Positions 21,933-33,400 of a stretch of DNA of 64,000 bases are shown one piece after another. Position numbers and translations under genes: made by a program. Source of the stretch: Closterium sp. Naga37s-1. Lineage: Eukaryota > Streptophyta > Zygnematophyceae > Desmidiales > Closteriaceae. The DNA is taken from the NCBI GenBank assembly GCA_947471745.1, contig CANJKZ010000519.1:277501-341500 (forward strand), in the 5' to 3' direction. Under the pieces are notes generated by a model. The model saw nothing but the letters and a program-made list of their open reading frames with translations, ran no database searches and was not told where the DNA came from. Each line of letters starts with the position of its first letter. Within the stretch, counting starts at the first letter, position 1.

Positions 21933-22764
21933 TTAGTCGACCTCCTCAATCTTGGGCCCAGCAGATCCACCACCACCGGAAGCACCTCCAGCAAATCCGG
22001 CACTGGCGCCATCCATGTCAGCCTCAGGAGGAGCACCTCCTGCTCCCTGGTACATCCTGGCGATGATAGGGTTGCAGATGCCCTCCAGCTCCTTCATCTT
22101 GTCTTCGAACTCATCAACCTCACCCAGCTGGTTCTGGTCGAGCCAGTCAATGGTCGACTGCACGGCGTCCTCAATCTTTTTCCTGTCATCGGCGTCAAGC
22201 TTGCTGGCGATCTTGTCGTCCTTGATGGTGTTGCGCATGTTGTAGGCGTAGTTCTCTAGGGAGTTCTTCGCCTCAACCTTCTTCTTGTGCTGCTCATCAT
22301 CCTCCTTGTACCTCTCCGCGTCCTGAACCATCTTCTCAATCTCGTCCTTGCTGAGCCGGCCCTTGTCGTTGGTGATGGTAATCTTGTTCTTCTGGCCGGT
22401 GGTCTTGTCCTCGGCGCTGACGTTCAGGATACCGTTAGCGTCAATGTCGAAGCAGACGGTAATCTGGGGGACACCGCGAGGAGCAGGGGGGATGCCGGAC
22501 AGCTCGAACTTTCCGAGCAGATGGTTATCCCGGGTCTTAGCGCGCTCACCCTCGAACACCTGGATCAACACACCAGGCTGATTGTCGGAGAAGGTAGAGA
22601 ACACCTGCTCCTTCTTGGTGGGGATCGTGGTGTTTCTGGGGATGATAGTGGTCATGACACCGCCAGCAGTCTCCAGACCCAGGGACAGGGGAGTAACATC
22701 GAGCAGCAGCAGGTCCTGCACCTTCTCGTTACCCTCGCCGCTGAGAATAGCCGCCTGCACGGCC

Positions 22765-22797
<33 letters not shown>

Positions 22798-24221
22798 CTC
22801 TTGCAGAGCTCCTTGCCGTTGAAGAAGTCCTGCAGGAGCTGCTGCACCTTGGGGATACGCGTGGACCCGCCAACGAGCACCACGTCGTGGATCGTACCCT
22901 TGTCCATCTTGGCATCCTTGAGGCACTTCTCAACTGGCTCCATGCACTGCAAAACACAGAAAGAGCAAAGAGAATTAGGAATACTATTCGAAGTACCAAG
23001 TGCGGGGAGGAAAATCAGAACCAAGGCTAAGAAGTTGGATAAATCAGAACCATAAATCAGAACCATGAACCTCCAAATTGTATAAAAGGTACGAGGACAA
23101 AAGACTGATTCGGAAGAAATGGAGGAACTAACCTTGCGGAACATGTCCATGTTGAGCTCCTCGAATCTGGCACGGGTGATGGTGGAGTAGAAGTCGATAC
23201 CCTCATACAGAGAGTCGATCTCAATGGTAGTCTGCGCCGTCGACGAAAGAGTCCTCTTAGCACGCTCGCAGGCAGTACGGAGACGACGGAGAGCCCTGGG
23301 GTTGTTGGTGATGTCCTTCTTGTACTTCCTCTTGAACTCCTGAACGAAGTGGTTCACCAATCGGTTGTCGAAGTCCTCACCGCCCAAGTGAGTGTCTCCA
23401 GCAGTGGCCTTCACCTCGAAGATACCCTCCTCGATCGTCAGCAGCGACACATCGAAGGTTCCTCCGCCAAGATCGAAGATAAGAACGTTCTTCTCGCCGG
23501 TGCTCGTCGCCTTCTTGTCAAGACCGTAAGCGATAGCAGCAGCAGTGGGCTCGTTGATGATACGGAGGACGTTCAGGCCCGCGATGACACCCGCGTCCTT
23601 CGTGGCTTGTCGTTGAGAGTCGTTGAAGTAAGCAGGGACGGTAACGACGGCGTTCTTGATGGTGCTTCCGAGGTAAGCCTCGGCGATCTCCTTCATCTTG
23701 ATGAGCACCATGGAAGAGATCTCCTCCGCAGCGAAAACCTTGGTCTCGCCCTTGTACTGCACCTCAATCATGGGCTTCTCGCCGGGTCCTGAGGTGACCT
23801 TGAACGGCCACAGCTTGATGTCGCTCTGAACTGGAGCATCGGAGAACCGACGCCCGATCAAACGCTTGGCATCTGCGCAGTATAAGAAAACCATAACGAA
23901 TTAGTTCAATGTTCGGTCTCTGTAATCATCAACAATTTGAATAATCGGTGTGTGAAAGGCCTCCGTTAAGATCATCACGTTTAGATCATCAAGTCATTTG
24001 GACTCACCGAAAACAGTGTTGATGGGGTTCATGGCGACTTGATTCTTCGCAGCATCGCCAATGAGACGCTCCGAGTCGGTGAAGGCGACATAGGAGGGGG
24101 TGGTGCGGTTACCCTGGTCGTTGGCGATAATCTCAACGCGATCGTGCTGCCACACACCGACACAGCTATAGGTGGTACCGAGATCGATACCAATAGCGGG
24201 ACCTTCTCCCTTCGCGGCCAT
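21933..24221 (-). CDS. Cytosolic Hsp70/Hsc70, copy 3, complete with EEVD
   Basis: Exons 24221-24008, 23872-23133 and 22946-21933 (1968 bp, 655 residues), the normal length for a eukaryotic cytosolic Hsp70. It is an ATP-driven folding chaperone. All signatures are canonical: [22 protein letters not shown] and [16 protein letters not shown], linker [15 protein letters not shown], and a Gly-rich tail ending PKIEEVD, the TPR-co-chaperone anchor. The chosen start is MAAKGEG at 24221; an in-frame ATG 54 bases upstream would add 18 residues not found in the family. This is the conserved reference copy of the tandem set. The other two have lost the tail and carry linker and substrate-domain changes. 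Confidence 0.97.
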
Positions 24222-24885
24222 GGCGTCTAAATCGTAAGCAGGAGTTTTTGGGTACGTTGAAAAAGGGCTTTGCAAAAAGCAGCAGAGGAATAGGCAAAAT
24301 TCTCAGCTGGAAACTGAGATCTGTTGAAGCAGATGTGCGCTTAGCTATTTGTAGATTTGAGTTGTCTGCTGGTGTGAGGGGGGGAAGAGCTTTATCAACG
24401 GTGCCAACCCGCTGGGGAAGGCCTTCCCTGTCCGTCCATCACGAAACTTTCTAGATGCTTCCAGCAGATCGTGGCGCCGCGAGCAGCAGCTGGCCGTCGA
24501 AACTTCACACTGGAGGCTGCGAGAGGCTTCGCGGGCTTTCCACCGTCCGATTCGAATGTTAGAGAAACGAGAGGCTTCCACATAAGCGCGGGGTTATCAA
24601 GAATTCTGGGAGATTCTGGGTCTAACAGGGGCGATAAAGCACTAGGTGTAGCACCGTAACATGTTCATGTTTGCCAAAAATCCCAGATCGTACAATGCAG
24701 AAGTTGTTGTAACGGTTTATTGGGGATTGGGTTCCTCCACTGCCCAACCCTCCCAGTCCATCTAGGGAGTTCTGGTAGACGTTTGGGCCGTTGACCCTCG
24801 TTGATCCTTCTAGCCACGGTGGCCTGGATGCATCCTGAGTTATGTCCTTCTCCCATGGCATATGAAGAAACAAATACATATCATA
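24222..24885. other. Spacer between Hsp70 copy 3 and the pfkB kinase gene
   Basis: It holds the Hsp70 promoter (24270-24530) and the 3' UTR of the minus-strand kinase. A candidate AATAAA polyadenylation signal on the minus strand lies at 24721-24716, about 165 bases past the kinase stop. No further gene was seen. Confidence 0.5.
24270..24530 (-). promoter_or_regulatory. Upstream region of Hsp70 copy 3 with candidate heat-shock element
   Basis: It shares GCTTCCAGCAGATCGTGG-CGCCGC and GTCGAAACTT with the promoters of copies 1 and 2. TTCTAGATGCTTC at 24449-24461 matches TTCnnGAAnnTTC with one mismatch, and CTTTCC/AGAGGCTTC motifs lie nearby. This is the expected kind of site for heat-shock factor, but the assignment is motif-level only. 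Confidence 0.45.
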
Positions 24886-26726
24886 TCATGTGTCTACACT
24901 GAAGACTGATTTCCATCGGGCAACAATTGACGGTGTTATGGTTGGCACTCCAACCTGCTCTACAGCTATGCTTCCAAAGAATGAGCCCATCTGCACTGCC
25001 TGCTCTAGTGATCGATTTAAGCACAGGCCTGTAATGAAGCCTGCCATGAATGAATCGCCTGCACCTGTGGAATCCACTTCCACTGCAGGAAATGAGGGGA
25101 CCACGAACTCTCTGTCTCTGCAATACGAGGGAGGAACGGAATCAGTCACACAACAATGGTTTGGATAAACAGAACCAGAAATAGACATTGACATGGCACA
25201 TTGCTGCCATTGTGTAATGTGGCATTGTATGTCCCTACCTTGTGATGACTGTACACCCTTTTTCAGCCTGAGTCAGCAGCACAGCTCCTCCAATGGTACT
25301 ATCTCTACTACCATTGCATTGCTCCACTGCACTCCTAGCTTGGGCTGAGCCAAGCAGCCGAGCACAATTCTTAATATCCAGGAAGGCAGCTTCATGACTG
25401 GCGACCTGGAGACATGCAGGAGATGATGAAACGGAGAGAAATGGCGTGCTTGAGTAGTAAGATGCATAAGGATGCGCAGAAATACTACAGCACGTGTTAC
25501 AATACGAATATGCAATAAGCTTGCAACGCTCGCTTGCACTCATGTAGTATGGAGCAAAAGGGGTATGCACACGGAACAGAGCAGCACCTTAAGATATGAT
25601 ATCCGCGGAAGGAGAGCCATAAAAGAGGTCTTCTCAAGATGCAGCAGTTCAACAGCCCCTGTCACAGGGTCAATGTCACGCACCATCGACTGAAAGGGGA
25701 GGGGCAAAGGCCGGGAACAGGTGAGTAAAGAAGCGAAGTGAACTCACAGGACACAAAAGTCAATACACAGAAAATTCACAAAAAGCAACCAGGAATTTCT
25801 ATGTTCCACGCACTGGCATGATGCAATAGTACCTGTAGATCTGCAACCGTGTGGCGTGAGATTTCTGCAATGTGTCGCACTGTTGATGGTGGAACCTCCC
25901 CAGCCACACCAGCAGCCACTCCCACATCAAACATCGGCACGTGAGAGCAGCTCCCTGCACTCTGATTACCAATCGGTCGTCTTGGGTCAAACCTCTTATT
26001 GTCACAGTCCTCCCCAGCGGAAGTGGCAGCAGCATCAGGTGGAGTGGAATGATCAGGATAAGGATTCGCCAATGGATATGAATCTTGGCATCCGCACGGG
26101 CAAGGACATGAGCATGAGAAGCTGGGGAGATCTGCTGGCTCTATGGCTTCGCACACGTGGCCTGCTGTCAGCACGCGGTCGGAGCCTGAATGTCCAGTTA
26201 TGGTTTGATAGGGAGGAACCAGGAAAGAAAGGAGTTAAAGGAAAAATCAAGTGGGAATGGAATGACGCAAATGGAATGCAAATCAGGTACTTTTAGGAGA
26301 ATAACTCAGCATGTGGGAGATCAGAACGGCACGTTAGAAATGGGGACTAAACCATGGCGACCCATCACCTGTGAAATCCGCGAAGAATTCGGTCGTCTTT
26401 GCTGCTGCTGTCCCTGCAGGGCCGTTTGACCCCCTTCTCTCCGACTCGTCCCCACCCACCACTACCGGCCGGCAATTCGGGCCCAGCGCGTCCCAGTACT
26501 TGAAATCCGAGCCGAATTTCGCGACGGATTGCGACGTCACGCCGACTGCGTCGAGCACGCGCGAGATGTACGCGACCGAGCCGCCAAACGCCTCAACCGT
26601 TTTCCCGGATTTCAACGTGATGACGTCGTGACAGAGATTCCCGACGAGCAGCACCCGAGGAGGTCGTGGAGATACCGAGGGATCGTCGAGCTCAGCACGA
26701 GGCGGGGGTAGCGAATGGTAAGACAT
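24886..26726 (-). CDS. pfkB-family carbohydrate kinase, myo-inositol kinase (MIK) type
   Basis: Five exons join in phase: 26726-26369, 26185-25833, 25689-25588, 25405-25239 and 25117-24886 (1212 bp, 403 residues). The fold is ribokinase-like. RVLLVGNLCHDVI and GGSVAYISRVLDAVGV form the N-terminal substrate region. FDVGVAAGVAGEVPP, then the exon 3 segment DIDPVTGAVELLHLEKTSF, follow the order of Arabidopsis At5g58730 (myo-inositol kinase, which feeds phytate/inositol phosphate synthesis). DSTGAGDSF holds the anion hole and the catalytic base Asp348. Compared with the plant enzyme there is an extra ~45-residue Cys/Pro-rich insert in exon 2 between LPSFSCSCPCPCGC and MFDVGV. The start is the first ATG before SYHSLPPP; upstream frame has only GTG. 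It is divergent from the INTS2-like gene, with 709 bp between starts. Confidence 0.88.
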
Positions 26727-27435
26727 TTTCGAGGATTGCTGATAGCGTAGGTACGGTTCGATGTTTCCTGGCAGCTGTACACGAAAACAGCAATGCTTTA
26801 ACCTCACAAAATCCGACGCAACACTGACCCGCTGAGGCTCGGTTCTAGGCTGCTAAAATCTAGAGCATGAGTAACTTTAGGTGATTGACAATCTCAGTGT
26901 GATCAGAGCGTGAGAACATGGAGAATGTGGTGAGAGCGTGAGAATGTGGAATGTCAGAATCAGGACGCAATGGCCAAGGCCATAGAGAAAAGGCCAGTTC
27001 GTTTTGCAAAGCGGGCGAATTGTGTTATGCAATGCGGGAACAGACTGCGAAGAATAATTTTGCGGAGTGTGCAATACTTTGTTTAGAAGCATTCTTTCGT
27101 TGAACCTCCAACTCATTTTGTAACGAGTATATGCTCCAATCCCAAAAGCAGCATCACTGCACCAGCAGCATTCGAGCCTGCTTTATCCTCCGCCATGTCC
27201 CGCATTCCATGTTCACGTATCGTCGACACTAATGGAGTCGTTTTGCTTCCAAAACGTGAAGTCGAAGACTCCCTTGACAATTATTGACATCATCGTGCAA
27301 TGCGCGACGCATAGCGACTCCGGAACCTGATCAGCCGCCGTTATTCCGGTCACTCAGTTTGCATCCAGGTCACCTCAACCTATATCCGGACCACATCGTT
27401 CGCCCAGCAACCCTAACGCCCGTCTGCTAGACCTC
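26727..27435. promoter_or_regulatory. Divergent promoter region between kinase and INTS2-like gene
   Basis: A 709-bp spacer between two start codons facing away from each other. It contains short GAGCGTGAGAA/GTGAGAATG repeats (26905-26950) but no recognisable core element. No gene was seen in it. Confidence 0.45.
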
Positions 27436-30400
27436 ATGGCTTTCGATAAAGTCACCGCGTCGCGAGCGGTGCTCAACCCGCAACTCGCGCCGCGACTGGC
27501 GGAGTACCTGTCACTGCTAGAGCCCGCCGCGGTGGACGCGGAGATTAAGAGGCTTGCGCGGATGCAGCGCGGATGGCGGAAGCTGCGGCCGGACCGGCGG
27601 GGTGGCGGGGTACGGGCGCGGAAGAGGCGGAAGCGGAGGGGAGCGGAGGATGACGAGGGAATGAGGGGGAAAGGAGTGGTAAAGACGGAAGAAGGAGAGG
27701 GGGGAAGGCATAGGGGAGGCGGAGAGCGAAGGGGAAGGGCAGCGCGGCTGGATGCTGCGAAGATGTTTGAAACGGGCAACGAGGTGAGCGGTGATGCCTT
27801 CGGCGCTGGCTGGTTGCTGGTTTTTCTACTTACTCAATGACCGGGTAGTTCATTGCAGCCTCCATGCTTGGTGACTTGGGGGTTGAAACCTTTTCAAGCA
27901 ATTCCTGAGACGGTGGCTGATTGGTGTCATGCTCTTGTGAATCGCTTGCCATGATTAACCACTTGCGTGCAGCAGCGCAACATGTGGCATGCGTGTGTCC
28001 AGTAGGGAGACTGTACATTGCCATTCCACGGTGTCACTTCATGTGTGACTGTGTGTACAGTTTTGCCAACTTCCTTCTGGTACGTCTCTCACATTTTCCA
28101 GGTGCATCGGGCGGCGCTGGCTGTCTTCTTCCTCCGCCAGTGCACTGTGCGTTTTTTTGTCCACATGCGTGAGAGTCGGGCGGCGGCAGAAGGAGGGGCA
28201 AGAGGAGCGGAGGAGGAGGAAGAGGAGTGGGAGAAGCTGAGGTTGAAGAGGCATGGCAGGGAAGGGAAGAGAAAGAGAGGAGTGGGGGGGCAGAGGGCTG
28301 AGGGGGGTGTGTGGGGGAGAGGAGGGTTGGGGGAGTGGGGTCTGGGAGGTCTTGAGGAGGAATTGATGGGTGCTGCTGCCTCGCGAGTGGTTAGAGAGCG
28401 GTGTAGAGGGGTGGAGGGGGAGGAGGGAGAGGAGGAGGGAGAGGAGGAGGAGGAGGAGGAGGAGGAGGAGGAGGAGGAGGAGGAGGAGGAGGAGGAGGAG
28501 GAGGAGGAGGAGGAGGAAGAGGAGGAGAGGAGGTTATTTGACGATCCCGTGTTGATTCCGGAGCTGCTCTGCCTGCTGCCTGCACTGGCGCTCAAGTGCC
28601 CCTCTCTCCTCCCGCCAGGTCAGCCACACCACAATGTTTCCTCCCACCTCCCACAACACGTAACAGACATGTGACTTTTGAGTCGAAGCAAAACTCCCCT
28701 CCCTCCCTCCGCAACAGACGACTCTTCAATGCAAGAATTCCTCCCACCCCTCTCAACGCGCACCCTTCGTTCATTGTTCCAGGTTTCTGTGCCCTCTAAT
28801 TTCTTCCCAGCATTCCCTGAGGAGTCACCTAATTCCTTTATCGGCCCTATCTGTCTCCCACTTCTCTGCTTTCATTCAACCAACAGGCCTGGCTGTTCTT
28901 GGACTGCTGGCTTCAAGGCTCGGCCCGAGCCTAATTGCAGGCCTGGTGCTCCAAACCTCTCCGCAGTTCCGAACCTCCGCGATTAAGCTTCTCGCTGGAG
29001 TCCTGGGCCACACCTCTCCATCCACACGTACATCCATTCACCACTCTCAACCTCTTCAACCGTCATTTCACCCTAAACCGCAATCCGATCGCACACATTG
29101 GGGCGCTTCTGCTGCTGCTGCTACTGCAGGTGGCGATGCTAGAGACCCCATGGCAGCGAACAGGCAAGGTGCCACTACTGGTGCTGCTGTCACTGCTGCT
29201 GGTGCCGGGGCTGCCACTGGCGCTGGTGCTGCTGGTACTGCCACTGGCACTGGTGCTGCCGGTACTGCCACTGGCACTGGTGCTGCTGGTACTGCCACTG
29301 GCACTGGTGCTGCTGGTACTGCCAGGGGCGCTGCTGCTGCTGGTGCTAAGCAGACCCTGCGTCCAAAGCGGCCGCATGCGTTTGCCTTTCCTGGAAGCTT
29401 CTCCTCTAAGCCGCCCCCACTGAAAGAGCTACAGCACAGGCAGGCTCAGGGGTTGCTCGCTGGTGTGGTGGGTCCCATTCAACACTACGCAGATCATAAG
29501 TACTCCTCCCACCAGCACCCCCCTTTACCATCCTCGCTTCCCCCTCCTCCTACCTCAGCTGCTCGCTCCCCTGCTCGCACCCATGCTCGGCCAAGCACAA
29601 CCGGCACCGCCACTCCCCTCACTGCTCGTCTTACTGCTACAAAATGGGCCTCATGCACCTTCCGTGCAGCTTCTCTCGCCATGGTCTGCATCTGCCAGCT
29701 GTCTGCCGCTACAGCTGCCACGTCAGCAAGTAGATCCACGGCTGAATCTACACCTCCCGTGTTGCTGGAAGACCCTCTTGCGGTTCCCAAGGCGTGCCGG
29801 GCGGCGTTGCTGAGTCAGCGCGTGCTTGCTGAGCTGGCAGTGCAGATTACGGTGGATCTGATTGGTGATGAGCTGGCGTTCTTCCTCTCTGCCCTGCCTC
29901 CTCTCTCCGATCCCCTATTGGCCAGAAGCAGTTGCTGGAGGTTCCTTATAGCGCCTTACAGGATCCCATGGGGGGAAATAGGAGAAGGGGAAGAAGGGGG
30001 AAGAGGTGGAGGGGAGGGGAGAGGTGGCAAGGAGGACGGGGATGCAGTGAAGAGACATACAGAGCAGCGGGAGAGGGAGAAAGAGAGGGAGAGGGAGAAG
30101 GAGAGGGAGAGGGAGAAGGAGAGGGAGGGAGAAGCAAAGGACGTATTTTTTCCAAGCCGAAACGTTCCTGCACAACCGTTTCCGTGCCTCAGTGAGTTTG
30201 ATCCCCAGGAGTTTTTCTCTCCACGGGAGACCTGGGGCCCTTCAGTGTCACATGGCCAAGGAGGAGGGGTTAAGAGGCAAAGGGAGGCAGCAGGGGCGAT
30301 GGGGGAATGCGATGGTATGGGGGCTGCAGTGGGGAAAGTAGAACCAGTGCTGCTGTCGGGTGCTTCTGGGAGCCAATCAGAGTGCGCCATGTGGCGTGCC

Positions 30401-33400
30401 AGGGTGGCATTGCTGCGAGGAGCGGAGGCAGAGGCGGAGAGAGTGGGTCTGGATGTGAGGCTAAGTCACGGTGGGGAGGGTGTGGAGGTTAAATGTGAGG
30501 CTGAGGGTACAGGGAAGGAAGAGAAGGAGAATGAGGAAAAAGGTGGTGGTGGCGTGGCGGGGAGAGCTGGGGCCAAGGCACAGGGGCGACTGGTGGAGGG
30601 CGGCCGGGCGGGTTTTGAGATGCCTCAAAAGTCGGCCGGCAGATGGTCGGCAGAGCTGTCGCAGCGCCTGCGGGTGTTTTGTCTGTTGTGTGGATGCGGT
30701 GTGGTGAGGTTGGAAGAGGCTACACATGACAGCCTGGCAGCCAAAGAGGTGCGCATGCGGGCGGGGAGGGTGGGAATATGGTTTCCTGGTTTTTTTGTTG
30801 CCCATCCCTTCCTCACCTTCCTTGCTGCTGCTGCTGCTGTTGCAGGTGTCGTTTTGGTTGTCAGTGATCGTGCAAGGCACAGCAGGAAATTCCACCATGA
30901 CGTCCCAGGAAAGGCAGCAGCACCAGCACCATCAACACCACCAGGAGCAGCAGCAGTACCATCAGCACCAGCAGCAGCACAGCAAGAAAGGGTCTGCAGG
31001 AGCTACACCCTCCCCCATCTCTGAAGACCTCGTGCTCCTTGCTCTCTCCCTCCTCTCTCTCATCCCCCCCTCCCTCGCCACTTCACCTCTCCTCCACCCC
31101 CTCTACCTGCAAGCAGCACGCTCCATTCTCTCAGCGCCTCTCTCGCTCACCCCGTCTCACAATCCCAGACCTTCCTCCTCAAAGCAACAGCGAAGCAAAG
31201 CTGCCGAGGGGAGTGGTGAAGCAGAGGAAAGGGGAGAAGGGAGTGGTGGGGCAGAGCGAGGGGAACGAGGAGGCAACGAGGTGTTAGTGGTGTGGGTGCT
31301 GGTGCAGCTGATTCTCAAGAGACACGACGCTCTGGTGCAGGTGCGTGTTAAGTGATACTTGTTTATAATGAGAACCCTTGTATTGTGAGCTTGCTGTATG
31401 TGCACACTCCCGCTAATGGATACGTGCACATGCGTGCATATGCCAGCTTGCCATTTCAGGCTCCTGAAACCATATCTTCACCTTTCCCTTCCCTCCCCCC
31501 TGCCTCCCTTTTCATGTCTTTACCCCATCCACAGCTCATTCAGCAAACCCTGGGCTTCCCAGTGATTGTGAATACCGCCTCACTCACCTATCTTGCTGAC
31601 ATGGCAACAGGGGTAGGGAGTCCCAACGGACACACAAACACCGCTGCTGCTGTTGCGCCTCCTGCCGCTGCCGTTCGTGATAATTCTGCTCCTGCTGGCA
31701 GTGGCGGTGCTGCCACTGCCGCTGCTGCTCCTGCGTTATTCTCTGCAGCAGGGGTGGTCCGAGCAGTGGCAGCGCTGCACCCGCATTGTGTTGCACCAAG
31801 CCAAACCCACAGTACAGTCGTGAACCGCACCGGTTTCGTGGACAACAGTCCAGCAGTAACGGTGGCACAAGCCTTGTCCCCTGTCACCACCACAGTAGCA
31901 GCAGCGCAGACAGCAGCAGTGCGGGCAGCAGAGTGTGTGCATCTGCTGCTACAAGCAGACCTCTTCTCTCTCCACCACATCAACCCCACCCCGGCTGTCT
32001 TCCACTGCCTCTACGCCGCTTCCCTCCCCATCCACCCCGTATTCCCCTCCCTCCTCTCCTCCTTCGTCTCTGCTCTTGCTTCCGCGTCCCTCCCCGTTCC
32101 TCCACCTAACCCCTCCCGCACGCCCGTCTCGCATCCCCCCTCCGGCCACCCCCCGGCACACCCGCATTATTCTCTCCCCTCCTCGCACCCCTCCCCCTCC
32201 CGCGCTTCCCCTTCTCATGTCCCCCGTTCCCACCCCTCCCCGTCCCGCATCTCCCCATCCCATCCCTCCTCCGCCCACCCGTCCCCCTCACACCCCTCCC
32301 ACTCCCCTCTCCACCCCACCTCCTCCACCATTCCAAACACCACTCCCACCCTCTCCCACCACACCACACGCCCTCTCACCCCTGCCATCCAACCCCTCTC
32401 TCGCTCTGCCCTCCTTCGTCTCATTTGGCCGGCCTGCCTTCTCACCACCTCCGCCATCCCACCTACTGCTCTGCTCTCCCCCTTTCTCCCCTCACAACTT
32501 CCGCACCAACTTGCATCCTTGGAAAACGAATCAGAGTCAAGAGGTGGGGTGATGGGTGGGAATGGAGACATGAGTGGTACTATGCGGTTGGAGGAGATGT
32601 GCTGGGGTGAGGAGGAGAGGGTTTTGGCGCGAGGGGCGTTGGGGTCGCTGTATGTGCTACTGTGGGAGCAGGAGATGCAGAGGAAGCGAGGGGCGCGGGG
32701 GAGTGGGGAGGGGAGAGGTGGGCAAGAGGCGGGGGAGAGGAGAGGGGCGCAGGAGGGAGGGGAGAGGAGAGGGACACAGGGCGTGCAGGGCAAGAGAGGA
32801 GTTGCTGGGGCTGAATTCGTGCTGTCAGAAGTGGGAGAGGAGTGGACGGAAGGCGAAGAGGGAGTCGAGGGAGGAGAAGGGGGAGAGAAGGAAGAAGAAG
32901 AGGAGGGAGCGGGGGAAGACGAGGGAGAGGAGGAGCGAGAGGAGGGCAGTGGTGAGAGTGGCAGGAGAGGGAGTGAAAGAGCGGTAGTGACAGGGAGCAG
33001 AGGAGCTATGCATTCATGCCGTACAGTGGTCATTCAGGCCCTGCCGGTGCAGCAGTGGTGGCAGCTGCTGATGCGAGCCCTGCCCTGGCACACCCTGCTT
33101 GCTGCAATGGAAGAGAGGTTCCTCGACTTCGCCCCTCTCATGCCCACTGTTAGTGCTGGGGCTATTGTGAGGTTGGAGAGCGGTGTTACTCTCTAATGTC
33201 CACTGTGTATAATTCCCTTTGCTGGAAATCCTCCTTTCTCACAGACTCTACGTTTTCTGCTTTACGTGAGCTTCCCTGTGCCTTCCTCTTCAAAACTTAT
33301 CTGGCTTTGTTTCTCCTTCATTTTCCTCCCTCTTACTGTCTCCTCTCTTGCACTATCTTTTTTTTCTTATTCTTTTGGGGTGAATTATTCTGGATTTTTT

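Noticed and set aside
26727..26807. N-terminal extension of the pfkB kinase from 26807
   Set aside because: The upstream frame begins with GTG, not ATG, and crosses an acceptor-like CAG; plant MIK proteins start near the chosen ATG at 26726.
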